From Streptomyces sp. Je 1-332 (GTDB lineage Bacteria; Actinomycetota; Actinomycetes; Streptomycetales; Streptomycetaceae): a stretch of DNA of 64,000 nucleotides. The stretch spans positions 6,882,001 to 6,946,000 of the forward strand of contig NZ_CP160402.1 of NCBI RefSeq assembly GCF_040730185.1, given 5' to 3'. Shown here one piece after another: positions 28,226 through 36,976 of the stretch. Made by a program: the position numbers and the translations under genes. Each line of letters opens with the position of its first letter. The first letter of the stretch is position 1. The notes under the pieces are model-generated. The model ran no database searches. It was given only the letters and a program-made list of their open reading frames with translations, and was not told where the DNA came from.

Positions 28226-29146
28226 GTGCAACTGACCGTCGAGGCGCTCACCTCCGGCTACCCCGGCCACACGGCCGCCGTGGACGGCGTCGACCTCACC
28301 ATCCCCAGCGGACAGGTCGCCGCGATCGTCGGCCCGAACGGCTGCGGGAAGTCGACACTCCTGCGCTCCATCTCCCGGCTCCACAAGCCGAGTTCGGGCA
28401 CGGTGCGGGCCGGGGACGAGGACGTGTGGCGGCTCACCCAGCGGCGCGCGGCCCACCGCATCGCGCTGCTCGCGCAGTCGCCGCAGGCCCCCGAGGCGGT
28501 CACCGTCGCCGGACTCGTCCGCTACGGGCGCCACCCCCACCAGGGCCTGTTCCGTCAGTGGTCGCGCGAGGACGAGGCCGCCGTGCGCGAGGCCCTCGAA
28601 GCCACCGGCACCACGGACCTCGCCACGCGCCGCCTCGACCACCTCTCCGGCGGCCAGCGCCAGCGCTGCTGGCTGGCGATGGTCCTGGCCCAGCAGACAC
28701 CGATCGTGCTGCTCGACGAGCCGACAAGCGCCCTGGACCTCGGCCATGCGGTCGAAGTCCTCTCCCTGGTCCGAGAGGTGGCCGCCGCGGGCCGCACGGT
28801 CGTCATGGTCCTGCACGACCTGGCAAGCGCCGCCCGCTACGCCGACACGGTCATCGCCATGAACGCAGGCAAGATCGTCGCCAACGGCCCGGCCCGCGAG
28901 GTGGTGACCGCCGAACTGGTCAAGGAACTGTACGGAATCGAGGCGGACATCCTCCAGGCGCCGGGGGACGGCTCTCCGGTGGTCGTGCCGACGATGACGG
29001 CGAGGCCGCTGGGCAGGGCGCCGGAGACATCGGCGGAGCAGGCGCGGGAGGGGACGGCCGAGGGTGCGCCCAGCAAGCTACCGGAGCAGGCCCCCGAAGC
29101 GACCACCGCGAAGGCCTCCACCACGACCTCTCGCGAAGGCGGCTGA
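28226..29146 (+). CDS. fepC: Ferric-siderophore ABC ATPase (FepC-like)
   Basis: A 306-residue ATPase. It has Walker A GPNGCGKST at 36-44, a Q-loop in LAQSPQAPE, the signature LSGGQRQRCWLA, Walker B PIVLLDEPTSALD and the switch histidine in VMVLHD. The GTG at 28226, 4 bases after the permease stop with GGAAAGG upstream, starts directly at the conserved fold. Beyond about residue 255 is an Ala/Glu/Pro/Thr-rich tail of about 50 residues with no known role. It ends the rightward three-gene uptake operon. Confidence 0.92.
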   Translation: MQLTVEALTSGYPGHTAAVDGVDLTIPSGQVAAIVGPNGCGKSTLLRSISRLHKPSSGTVRAGDEDVWRLTQRRAAHRIALLAQSPQAPEAVTVAGLVRYGRHPHQGLFRQWSREDEAAVREALEATGTTDLATRRLDHLSGGQRQRCWLAMVLAQQTPIVLLDEPTSALDLGHAVEVLSLVREVAAAGRTVVMVLHDLASAARYADTVIAMNAGKIVANGPAREVVTAELVKELYGIEADILQAPGDGSPVVVPTMTARPLGRAPETSAEQAREGTAEGAPSKLPEQAPEATTAKASTTTSREGG

Positions 29147-29213
29147 TCCGGGCTGACGGGCGCCGGTGGGCGGGACGGGGTGCCTCTGCTTGCGGAGGCG
29201 GGCAAGGGGGCGG

Positions 29214-30359
29214 CTAGCCCCGGCTGACGGCGAAGTCCGCGGCCGTCCACGCGAGCCCGACCGCCCCGTCGATCATGGCCTGTTCGGCGAGGGGTGTGGC
29301 TGCCGCGGTGGCGAACTCCGGCTGGTGCGGGGCGCAGCCGCCCCCGGTGATGTCGAGTACGGGGTGAATCGACGGCACGACGTGCGAGACGTTGCCCATG
29401 TCTGTCGAGGCGAAGGGTCCGCGCCGCTGCGGTTCGGGGCGGCCGAGGGCGCGGGCGTTCGCCTCCCACAGGGCGAGGAGGGAGGCGTCGGACCGGAAGT
29501 CGAGATAGTCGGGCGCGGGCTGTTCGAGCTCCACCGCGCAGCCCGCCGCGAGCGCCCCTGCCCGGAAGCAGTCCGCCACCCGCTCGCGCAACTCCCGTAG
29601 TTCCTCCACCGATGGAGTCCGCAGCGCGTACGCGGCGCCGGCCCGCTCGGGGATGGCATTGAGCGCCGTCCCCGCCTCCGTGGTGATGCCGTGCACCTTC
29701 CACTCCCCGGGCAGCTGCTGCCGGAGCAGCCCGAGGGCCACCTGCGCCACGGTCAGCGCGTCGGCTGCGTTCCGTCCGTCCTGCGGGTTGAGTGTGGCGT
29801 GCGCGGACTTGCCCGTGTACGTCGCTGTCAGCGCCCCCATCGCGTACGAGTGGAAGTCGGCCACCTCGAACGGGCACGGGTGCACCATCATCGCCGCGTC
29901 AACCCCCTTGAACGCCCCGGCGTCGAGCAGCAGCGCCTTCCCGGCCCCGCTCTCCTCGGCCGGAGTGCCCAACACGCGCACGGTGAGCCCGAGTTGGTCG
30001 ACGACCGGAGCGAGGCCGAGCGCGGCCCCCACGCCCGCCGCCGCGATCAGATTGTGCCCACAGGCATGCCCCATGCCGGGCAGCGCGTCGTACTCGCAGG
30101 CAAGCGCGACCGTCACGGGCCCCGACCCCACGGTCGCCTCGAAGGCGGTCTCCAGCCCGTACGCGGGCGCGGTCACCGCGAAGCCGTGCGCACGCAGCAC
30201 GTCCGCGCACCACCCGGCGGCCCGCCGCTCCTCGAACGCGATCTCCGGGTGAGCGTGAATCCGCCGGCTGAGCCCGACGAGCTCGTCCCGCACGTCACCG
30301 ACCCGAGCCCGGATCCCCTCCTTGACCTGCTCCACGCCGCCTGCCACGCCGCCTGCCAC
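29214..30359 (-). CDS. M20-family metallopeptidase/amidohydrolase
   Basis: A 381-residue M20 hydrolase of the M20D/amidohydrolase type. It has RIHAHPEIAFEERRAA, the metal site LPGMGHACGHNLIAAAGVGAAL, GTPAEESGAGKALLL and a dimerisation domain containing YTGKSAHAT. Such enzymes remove acyl groups from amino acids or cleave dipeptides; the substrate here is not clear. The GTG at 30359 has AGGAG six to seven bases upstream. It is convergent with the transporter ATPase gene and separated from the VWA gene by about 80 bases, so it is probably a single-gene unit or the tail of a longer one. Confidence 0.85.
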   Translation of the reverse strand: MAGGVAGGVEQVKEGIRARVGDVRDELVGLSRRIHAHPEIAFEERRAAGWCADVLRAHGFAVTAPAYGLETAFEATVGSGPVTVALACEYDALPGMGHACGHNLIAAAGVGAALGLAPVVDQLGLTVRVLGTPAEESGAGKALLLDAGAFKGVDAAMMVHPCPFEVADFHSYAMGALTATYTGKSAHATLNPQDGRNAADALTVAQVALGLLRQQLPGEWKVHGITTEAGTALNAIPERAGAAYALRTPSVEELRELRERVADCFRAGALAAGCAVELEQPAPDYLDFRSDASLLALWEANARALGRPEPQRRGPFASTDMGNVSHVVPSIHPVLDITGGGCAPHQPEFATAAATPLAEQAMIDGAVGLAWTAADFAVSRG

Positions 30360-30438
30360 GTCGTCTCCTCGCCGTTCCGCTCATCGCTGCCGGGACAGCT
30401 TAAGGCGGGCGCCGGACGGACCGGACGGGCCGGACGGT

Positions 30439-31884
30439 TCAGACCGGCAGCAGCCGTCCGATCAGCGCGCTGAGCTGCCGTGCGCTGCGGCACTCGTGCA
30501 TCTCCACCAGCTCGGCGTACGTCCCCGCCGCCGAGTCGCCCGTCTGCCACTGGGCTCGGCCCTCCGGGTTGAGCCAGTAGACCCGGCGGGCGCGGGAGGC
30601 GACCGCGCGCAGGGCGGGGACATTGGGGTCGCTCATGTTCGTGCGGGCGTCGCCGAGCACGAAGACCGTGGAGCGCGGGGAGACCGCCTCCGCGTAGCGC
30701 TCGGCGAACTCGCCCAGGGCGGAGCCGTAGTCACTGCTGCCGTGGTAGCCGGTGACCGCGGCTCCCGAGAGGATGCGGCTGCCGAGGCCCTCGGGGTCGG
30801 CCGTGCCGCGGGCGATGAGGTCAGTGACCTCGTCGACGCGGTTGACGAAGGCGAAGACTCGCACCTTGCTGAACTGGTCGTGCAGCGCCTGCACGAGCAG
30901 CATCGTGAAGTTGGCGAAGCCCGCCACCGAGCCGGACACGTCGCACAGGAGCACCAGTTCGGGGCGTGCGGGGCGGCGCCTTCGCAGCACCGGGCGCATC
31001 GGGATACCGCCCGTGGACAGCGAGCCGCGCAACGTTCTGCGCAGGTCGATCCGGCCGCGCGCCGCCCGGCGGCGGCGCGCGGCGAGGCGCGTCGCCAGCT
31101 TGCGGGCCAGCGGCTGGACCGCTCTGCGAAGCTCGTCGAGCTGGGCGCGGCCCGCGATGAGGAAGTCGACCCGGTCGGCGGTCGGGGCGACGGCCCGCCG
31201 CGCGATCTCGTCCGCGCCGCGCCGCTCCGCGACCCGGCGGCGCGCTTCGGAGCCCACGAGCGCGCGGAAGTTCTCGATGCGGCGGCGGACCTCGTCGGCG
31301 GCGAGACGGTCGGTGAACTCGGCGTCCCCGTCAGCCCCTTGGCGGATACCGGCCAGGATCCGCGCCAGCAGGGTCTCCGGGCGCAGCCGCGAGAGCGTCT
31401 GGTGCGACGACCAGCCGTCCGAGCCTCCGGTGCCTCCGGCGCCTCCCGGCCCGGGCCGCGTCCCGTAGCCGCCCATGCCCTCCACCGCCTCGGCCGCCAA
31501 CTGGGCCAGCAGGGACCGGTCGTTGGCAGCCAGGGCGGCAGCCAGGCGGTCACGCAGGTCTTCCCTGTCGAATTCCTGCGCGGCGTCGAGTTCCTGCTCG
31601 GCGCCACGGGAACTCGTCGCAGCGTCCGGAGCCCCGATCCCGCGCGGAAAGTACAGGTCGAAGACCGGGTCGAACACCGGCCGCTGCCCCTCACTGTGCA
31701 GCAGCGCCGCGGCGAGACCCTCCCGCACCCGCTCCCGGTCGGCGAGGCCGAGCGCCTCGATGGCCTGGCCGGCGTCCACCGTCTCGCCCGTGCCGATCCG
31801 GATGCCGTGCGAACGCAGCGCCTGCACGAGTGCGGTGAGCCGTTCCGGGACGCCGGTGCCCACCCCGGTATCCACCCCGGTCAC
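30439..31884 (-). CDS. VWA domain protein (CoxE-like), MoxR partner
   Basis: A 481-residue protein with a C-terminal von Willebrand A domain. The metal-ion-dependent adhesion motif is LLCDVSGSVAG (DxSxS), with GDARTNMSD as the later aspartate region. An Arg-rich segment (residues about 255-310) and a Gly-rich linker (GPGGAGGTGGSDG) precede it. The CoxE group acts with MoxR AAA+ ATPases in metal-centre or complex maturation. The GTG at 31884 overlaps the MoxR stop as GTGA, so the pair is translationally coupled. No client enzyme gene is adjacent. Confidence 0.87.
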   Translation of the reverse strand: MTGVDTGVGTGVPERLTALVQALRSHGIRIGTGETVDAGQAIEALGLADRERVREGLAAALLHSEGQRPVFDPVFDLYFPRGIGAPDAATSSRGAEQELDAAQEFDREDLRDRLAAALAANDRSLLAQLAAEAVEGMGGYGTRPGPGGAGGTGGSDGWSSHQTLSRLRPETLLARILAGIRQGADGDAEFTDRLAADEVRRRIENFRALVGSEARRRVAERRGADEIARRAVAPTADRVDFLIAGRAQLDELRRAVQPLARKLATRLAARRRRAARGRIDLRRTLRGSLSTGGIPMRPVLRRRRPARPELVLLCDVSGSVAGFANFTMLLVQALHDQFSKVRVFAFVNRVDEVTDLIARGTADPEGLGSRILSGAAVTGYHGSSDYGSALGEFAERYAEAVSPRSTVFVLGDARTNMSDPNVPALRAVASRARRVYWLNPEGRAQWQTGDSAAGTYAELVEMHECRSARQLSALIGRLLPV

Positions 31885-32741
31885 ACGGCGTCCAGGTCCA
31901 GCTTGGCCGCCGCCTTCAGGACGTCGTCCTGGTGCTTTAGTACGACACCGAGGCTGTCGCGTACGACGTCCTCGTCGAGGGAGTCGGCGCCGAGGGCGAG
32001 CAGCGTACGGGCCCAGTCGATCGTCTCCGCGACCGACGGCACCTTACGCAGGTCCATCGCGCGCAGCGCGCCGACCATCCGGACGACGGACCGCGCGAGG
32101 GCCTCGTCGAGGCCGGGCACCTTCAGGCGCACGATGCGGCGCTCCAACTCCTCCTCGGGGAAGCCGATGTGGAGGAAGAGGCAGCGGCGGCGCAGCGCCT
32201 CGGAGAGCTCGCGGCTGGCGTTCGACGTGAGGACGGTGAAGGGACGGCGCGTCGCGGTGATGGTGCCGAGCTCGGGGACCGTGACCTGGAAGTCGCTCAG
32301 GACCTCCAGGAGCAGCCCCTCCACCTCGACGTCCGCCTTGTCGGTCTCGTCGATCAGGAGCACCTTCGGCTCATCGCCCCGGATGGCGGTGAGCAGCGGG
32401 CGCGGAAGCAGGAATTCCTCGCTGAAGATGTCCGTGCGCGTCTCGTCCCACGTCTCGTCGCGGCCCGCGGTGATGCGCAGCAGCTGCTTCGCGTGGTTCC
32501 ACTCGTAGAGCGCGCGGGACTCGTCCACGCCTTCGTAGCACTGGAGCCGGACCAGGCGCGCGTCCGCGACCTGGGCAACGGCCTTCGCCAGCTCGGTCTT
32601 GCCGACGCCCGCCGGCCCCTCCACGAGGAGCGGCTTGCCCAGGCGGTCGGCCAGGAAGACGGTGGTGGCGACGGCCGTGGAGGCCAGATAGCCCGTATCG
32701 GCGAGCCGCGAGGCGACATCGTCCACGGATGAGAAGAGCAA
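31881..32741 (-). CDS. MoxR-family AAA+ ATPase
   Basis: A 286-residue AAA+ ATPase. Walker A is EGPAGVGKTELAKA, Walker B is VLLIDETDKAD, sensor 1 is TVLTSNASRELSEALRRRC, and the arginine finger region follows. The TTG at 32741 is proposed because GGAGG lies 5-6 bases upstream and the family consensus LFSSVDDVASRLADTGY begins there; a GTG at 32786 without a ribosome site would add 15 residues. It is the first gene of the two-gene MoxR/VWA unit, likely a chaperone for an unidentified protein complex. Confidence 0.88.
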   Translation of the reverse strand: MLFSSVDDVASRLADTGYLASTAVATTVFLADRLGKPLLVEGPAGVGKTELAKAVAQVADARLVRLQCYEGVDESRALYEWNHAKQLLRITAGRDETWDETRTDIFSEEFLLPRPLLTAIRGDEPKVLLIDETDKADVEVEGLLLEVLSDFQVTVPELGTITATRRPFTVLTSNASRELSEALRRRCLFLHIGFPEEELERRIVRLKVPGLDEALARSVVRMVGALRAMDLRKVPSVAETIDWARTLLALGADSLDEDVVRDSLGVVLKHQDDVLKAAAKLDLDAV

Positions 32742-32840
32742 CGGGGCCTCCGGGGCTGAACGAAACGGCGCGATGGCTCTCCTCACTCGATCAGCAGCAC
32801 GCGCCGCTCCACAACGGCGGCATCGCGTTTGCGTCGAACA

Positions 32841-32920
32841 TCACGCGGTCGAACGTCATGTCGTTGTGCGTCACGCGGTCGAACCTCACGTCGTCGTACG
32901 TCACGCGGTCGAACGTCACG
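32841..32920 (+). repeat. 30-bp tandem repeat array (2.7 copies)
   Basis: Units start at 32841, 32871 and 32901, each opening TCACGCGGTCGAAC; the first two are full 30-mers and the third diverges after 20 bases. A degraded partial copy lies just before. The array is 86 bp upstream of the HxlR-family start and on the other side of the MoxR start. Confidence 0.9.
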
Positions 32921-33005
32921 TGAGGGCGCCGGTACCCGCCGCGGGCTGCTGAGTCCAGTTCCGAGACCCACCGGGGAACGTGGACCCTTCTCGTATCCTT
33001 GCGGA

Positions 33006-33503
33006 ATGAGGCGGACCTCCTTTGCCGACTGGCCCTGCTCCATCGCCCGCACCATGGACCTGCTGGGCGACTGGTGGACCCCGCTCGTGCTGCGCGAGGC
33101 GTTCTACGGGATCAAGCGCTTCGACGCCTTCCAGCAGGAGCTCGGCATCGCGCGCAACACCCTGACCGACCGGCTGCGCCGCCTGGTCGACGAGGGGCTT
33201 CTGGAGAAGCGCCCCTATCAGAGCGAGCCGGTGCGCCACGACTACGTGCTCACCGAGAAGGGCCGCGACTTCTTCGGCGTGCTCGCGGTGATGAACAGCT
33301 GGGGCAACCGCTGGCTGAGCGGTGACGAGGGCGCGCCGGTCGTCTTCGAGCACGACCGCTGCGGGCACGAGACCGACGTGGAGGTCGTCTGCGGCCACTG
33401 CAAGCAGCCGATGTCGGCCGACGACACGCACGCACGCCTCGGCCCCGGCTACCCGGCACGCCTTGCCGAACGCCCGGACATCCGGGCCCGCTTCAGCCGC
33501 TGA
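33006..33503 (+). CDS. HxlR-family transcriptional regulator
   Basis: A 165-residue winged-helix regulator. It has the HxlR signature CSIARTMDLLGDWWTPLVLREAFYGIKRFDAFQQELGIARNTLTDRLRRLVDEGLLEKRPY, with the first cysteine at residue 11. The C-terminal half has CGHETDVEVVCGHCKQP, four cysteines that could bind zinc. The ATG at 33006 has no ribosome site; TATCCT 7 bases upstream suggests a leaderless mRNA. An open frame continues upstream to 32829 through the 30-bp repeats, but its Arg/Ser-repeat translation looks non-coding. It probably controls the SRPBCC and oxidoreductase genes downstream or its own promoter. Confidence 0.88.
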   Translation: MRRTSFADWPCSIARTMDLLGDWWTPLVLREAFYGIKRFDAFQQELGIARNTLTDRLRRLVDEGLLEKRPYQSEPVRHDYVLTEKGRDFFGVLAVMNSWGNRWLSGDEGAPVVFEHDRCGHETDVEVVCGHCKQPMSADDTHARLGPGYPARLAERPDIRARFSR

Positions 33504-33605
33504 CCCCTCCCAGCCGGGCCGAGCCCTCACCCTTGACGAGTGAGTCTATCTACGCAACTCTCATGGTCAGCGAGGCAAAGGCTGCCAACAGAGAGGCGAC
33601 CCACG

Positions 33606-34139
33606 ATGGAGTGGACAGGCGCGCGCTACGCGGACGAACCGACCGCCGAGGTGCGCACACGGATAGCCGCGCCACCGGAACACGTCTGGGAGCTCGTCTC
33701 CGACATCGGCCTGATGCCCACCCTCAGCACGGAGCTGCGGTCGGTCGAGTGGCTGGACGGCGCGTCCGGGCCCACGCCCGGCGCGCGCTTCGTCGGCCGC
33801 AGCGAGCACGCGTCGTTCGGCGCGTGGCAGACCACGTCGTACGTCGTGGAATGCGAGGCCCCGCGCGTGTTCGCCTGGGCGGTCGAAGACCCCGAACGGC
33901 CCAGTGCGCTCTGGCGGTTCAGCCTCGCCGGTGCGGACGGTGGCGGCACCGAGCTGACCCAGTGGATGCAGATGGGACCGGGCCGCTCCGGACTGTCGTA
34001 CGCGATCGACCGGATGCCGGAGAAGGAGCAGAAGATCGTGTACGTACGGATGCGGGAGTTCGAGGCGAACATGACGGCCACGCTGGACGCGATCAAGAAG
34101 CTGGCCGAGGGCGCCGCTCGCGGGACGGCGGACGCCTGA
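33606..34139 (+). CDS. SRPBCC (START-like) family protein
   Basis: A 177-residue ligand-binding protein of the polyketide cyclase/START-like fold. The opening TRIAAPPEHVWELVSDIGLMPTLS is typical, and WRFSLAGADGGGTELTQWMQMG marks the later strands. The fold has a hydrophobic cavity for a small molecule. The ATG at 33606 has GAGAGG upstream. Its stop overlaps the following oxidoreductase start by one base (TGATG), so the two are translated together and may act on the same substrate. Confidence 0.85.
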   Translation: MEWTGARYADEPTAEVRTRIAAPPEHVWELVSDIGLMPTLSTELRSVEWLDGASGPTPGARFVGRSEHASFGAWQTTSYVVECEAPRVFAWAVEDPERPSALWRFSLAGADGGGTELTQWMQMGPGRSGLSYAIDRMPEKEQKIVYVRMREFEANMTATLDAIKKLAEGAARGTADA

Positions 34140-35197
34140 TGCGCACGTCGACGACCATCGAGGCGTCCGGGGCGAACTGGCGGGAGACCGTCGACTTCGT
34201 CACCGAGGCCGAGAAGCTGGGGATGGACATCTGCTGGGTCGCGGAGGCGTGGGGCTCCGAAGCGCCGTCCCCGCTCGGCTACTTGGCCGCGCGCACGGAA
34301 CGCATGCTGCTGGGCTCCGGCATCATCCAGCTCGCGACCCGCACCCCCGCGGCCATCGCCCGCGCGGCCATCACCCTCTCGAACATCTCCGACGGCCGCT
34401 TCCTCCTCGGGCTCGGCCCGTCAGGACCGCAGGTGATCGAAGGCCTGCACGGAGTGCCGTTCGCGAGGCCGCTGACCCGGATGCGGGAGACCGTGGAGAT
34501 CATCCGCCGGGCGGCCACGGGGGAGAAGATCGCGTACGCGGGGCGGGAGTTCACGCTTCCGCTGCCCGGCGGCGAGGCCAAGCCCATGCGTCTGTCCATG
34601 CGCGCCGAGCACGAGTTGCCCATCTACCTGGCCACACTCTCGCCCAAGATGCTGCGCCTGACCGGTGAGATCGCCGACGGCTGGCTGGGCACGAGCTTCG
34701 TCCCGGAGGGCGCGAAGGAGGCCTACTTCGACCACCTCGACGCGGGCCTGGCCGCCTCCGGCCGCACCCGCGGCGCCCTGGACATCTGCCAGGGCGCCGA
34801 AGTGGCCTTCGCCGATGACGAGGACGCGCTGCGCGCGATGGTCGCGGGCCGCAAGAAGGAGCTGGCCTTCAGCCTGGGTGGCATGGGCTCCGCCAGCACC
34901 AACTACTACAACAACGCCTACAGCAGGCAGGGTTGGGCCGACACCGCGGCGGAGGTCCGCACCCGCTGGCAGTCAGGTGACCGTGACGGCGCCGCCGCTC
35001 TGATCACCGACGACATGGTCCTCGCCACCACCCTCATCGGCACCGAGGACATGGTCCGCGAGCGCCTGCGGGTGTGGCGCGAGGCGGGCGTGGACATGGT
35101 CCGCTTCTACCCGGCGGGCGACAGCCTGGAGGCACGGCTCACGACGCTCGGGCGGGCGATCGATCTCGTGCGGGATCTGGAGCGGTCCGAGGTGTAG
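34139..35197 (+). CDS. LLM-class (luciferase-like, probably F420-dependent) oxidoreductase
   Basis: A 352-residue TIM-barrel oxidoreductase of the luciferase-like monooxygenase superfamily. It has AEKLGMDICWVAEAWGSEAPSPLGYLAARTERMLLGSGI, GRFLLGLGPSGPQVIEGLHGVPFARPLTRMRETVEIIRR and GWLGTSFVPEGA, as in F420-dependent members. Cofactor choice (F420 or FMN) cannot be fixed from sequence. The ATG overlaps the upstream SRPBCC stop. The HxlR-SRPBCC-LLM set suggests a regulated redox step on an unknown organic compound. Confidence 0.86.
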   Translation: MRTSTTIEASGANWRETVDFVTEAEKLGMDICWVAEAWGSEAPSPLGYLAARTERMLLGSGIIQLATRTPAAIARAAITLSNISDGRFLLGLGPSGPQVIEGLHGVPFARPLTRMRETVEIIRRAATGEKIAYAGREFTLPLPGGEAKPMRLSMRAEHELPIYLATLSPKMLRLTGEIADGWLGTSFVPEGAKEAYFDHLDAGLAASGRTRGALDICQGAEVAFADDEDALRAMVAGRKKELAFSLGGMGSASTNYYNNAYSRQGWADTAAEVRTRWQSGDRDGAAALITDDMVLATTLIGTEDMVRERLRVWREAGVDMVRFYPAGDSLEARLTTLGRAIDLVRDLERSEV

Positions 35198-35304
35198 ACG
35201 GGGCCGACCTGCACCTCCGAAGATCGTCAACTTCCGCTGTGGGAGGCGCCGTTGGCTCCGTGAACCCCCTGATCTAGTCTGGTATCCGCCTGAGGGGGAG
35301 ACGA

Positions 35305-36954
35305 ATGAGTGGAAGCGTCGAGCACACCCGGGACAGCGAACGGCCTGGCCCGGCCGGCAAGGGCGAACGGGTGGCCGACTGGGCGGACGGCCGCCTCGGC
35401 GTCCACACCCTGGCCAAGAGCCAGATGCGCAAGATCTTTCCCGACCACTGGTCGTTCATGTTCGGGGAGATCTGTCTCTACAGCTTCCTGATCCTGATCC
35501 TCACCGGGGTCTGGCTCACGCTCTTCTTCGAGCCGAGCGGCTCCGAGGTCATCTACGACGGTGTGTACACGCCGCTCAAAGGCATCCAGATGACCCGGGC
35601 CTTCGAGTCCACGGTCGACATCAGCATGGAGGTGCGCGGCGGTCTGCTGATCCGGCAGATCCACCACTGGGCCGCGATCGTCTTCGTCGCCGCCATGCTC
35701 GTGCACATGATGCGGGTGTTCTTCACCGGCGCCTTCCGCAAGCCGCGTGAGGTCAACTGGCTGTTCGGCTGGACGCTGCTGTTCCTCGGGATCATCACCG
35801 GCCTCACCGGATACTCGCTCCCGGACGACCTGCTCTCGGGCACCGGCATCCGCTTCGCGCAGGGTGCGATCCTCTCCGTCCCGGTCGTGGGGACGTATCT
35901 CTCCTTCTTCCTCTTCGGCGGAGAGTTCCCGGGCGACGCGATCATTCCGCGGCTCTTCAGCGTCCATGTCCTGCTGTTGCCGGGGATCATGCTGGGGCTC
36001 GTCGTCGCCCACCTGATCCTGGTCTTCTACCACAAGCACACCCAGTTCGCCGGGCCCGGCAAGACCGAGAAGAACGTGGTCGGGGCGCCGTTCATGCCCA
36101 TCTACATCGCCAAGGCCGGTGGCTTCTTCTTCCTCGTCTTCGGCATTCTGGCGATCATGGGTGCGGTCGCCACCATCAACCCCGTGTGGGTGATCGGGCC
36201 CTACCGCCCGGATCTGGTCTCCACGGGCGCTCAACCCGACTGGTACCTGGGCTTCTCCGAAGGCCTGATCCGGGTGATGCCCAGCTGGGAGATCAACGCC
36301 TGGGGGCACACACTCGAACTGGGCGTCTTCATCCCGTTCTCGCTCTTCCCGCTCATCCTGATGGCCATCGCCGTCTATCCGTTCATCGAGGCCTGGGTCA
36401 CCGGCGACAAACGCGAGCACCACATCGCGGACCGGCCGCGCAACGCCCCGGTGCGCACCGGGCTCGGCGTGGCGTGGCTGACGCTGTTCGCCGTACTGAT
36501 GGTCGGCGGCGGCAACGACATCTGGGCCACGCACTTCCATCTCTCCATCAACGCGATCACGTGGTTCGTGCGGATCGCCTGCTTCGTCGGGCCGGTCATC
36601 GCCTTCTACGTGACCCATCGATGGTGCATGGGGCTCCAGCTCCGCGACCGTGAGAAGGCGCTGCACGGCCGGGAGAGCGGCACCATCAAACGCCTGCCCC
36701 ACGGTGAGTACGTGGAGGTCCATGTGCCGCTCACCCAGGGTGAGTTGTACAAGCTGACCGCGCACGAGCAGCCCAAGCCGTACGAGATGGGCCCGGCGGT
36801 CGACGAGCACGGCGTGGCACGCAAGGTCACGCGCGGCGAGCGGATGCGGGCACGCCTGGGGCGGGCCATGTACGGCCCGTCGGCGCAGGTCCCGAAGGCG
36901 ACGCCCGAGGAGTACCTGGAGATCCAGCAGGGCGGCGGGGACGGGCACCACTGA
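35305..36954 (+). CDS. qcrB: Cytochrome bc complex cytochrome b subunit, orphan
   Basis: A 549-residue QcrB-type cytochrome b with eight or nine membrane helices. Haem-ligand histidines lie in IRQIHHWAAIVFVAAMLVHMMRVFF and LFSVHVLLLPGIMLGLVVAHLILVFYHKH, and the quinol-site PDWYLGF is present. The C-terminal 120 residues are soluble and charged. The ATG at 35305 follows GGGGGAG. The normal partners (Rieske protein QcrA, cytochrome c QcrC) and cytochrome oxidase genes are absent, so this is a stand-alone paralogue. It may substitute for the main subunit under particular conditions or serve another quinone enzyme. Confidence 0.9.
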   Translation: MSGSVEHTRDSERPGPAGKGERVADWADGRLGVHTLAKSQMRKIFPDHWSFMFGEICLYSFLILILTGVWLTLFFEPSGSEVIYDGVYTPLKGIQMTRAFESTVDISMEVRGGLLIRQIHHWAAIVFVAAMLVHMMRVFFTGAFRKPREVNWLFGWTLLFLGIITGLTGYSLPDDLLSGTGIRFAQGAILSVPVVGTYLSFFLFGGEFPGDAIIPRLFSVHVLLLPGIMLGLVVAHLILVFYHKHTQFAGPGKTEKNVVGAPFMPIYIAKAGGFFFLVFGILAIMGAVATINPVWVIGPYRPDLVSTGAQPDWYLGFSEGLIRVMPSWEINAWGHTLELGVFIPFSLFPLILMAIAVYPFIEAWVTGDKREHHIADRPRNAPVRTGLGVAWLTLFAVLMVGGGNDIWATHFHLSINAITWFVRIACFVGPVIAFYVTHRWCMGLQLRDREKALHGRESGTIKRLPHGEYVEVHVPLTQGELYKLTAHEQPKPYEMGPAVDEHGVARKVTRGERMRARLGRAMYGPSAQVPKATPEEYLEIQQGGGDGHH

Positions 36955-36976
36955 GGGGCCATCGGCGCTGCCTCCG

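Noticed and set aside
32841..32920. 30-bp repeats considered as a CRISPR array
   Set aside because: The units are contiguous without unique spacers and no cas genes are present.
32783..33055. 90-codon leftward frame ending at the upstream MoxR GTG (GTGA overlap)
   Set aside because: Its translation is an Arg/Asp/Val repeat derived from the 30-bp DNA repeats and it runs antisense to the HxlR start; the overlap with 32786 looks accidental.
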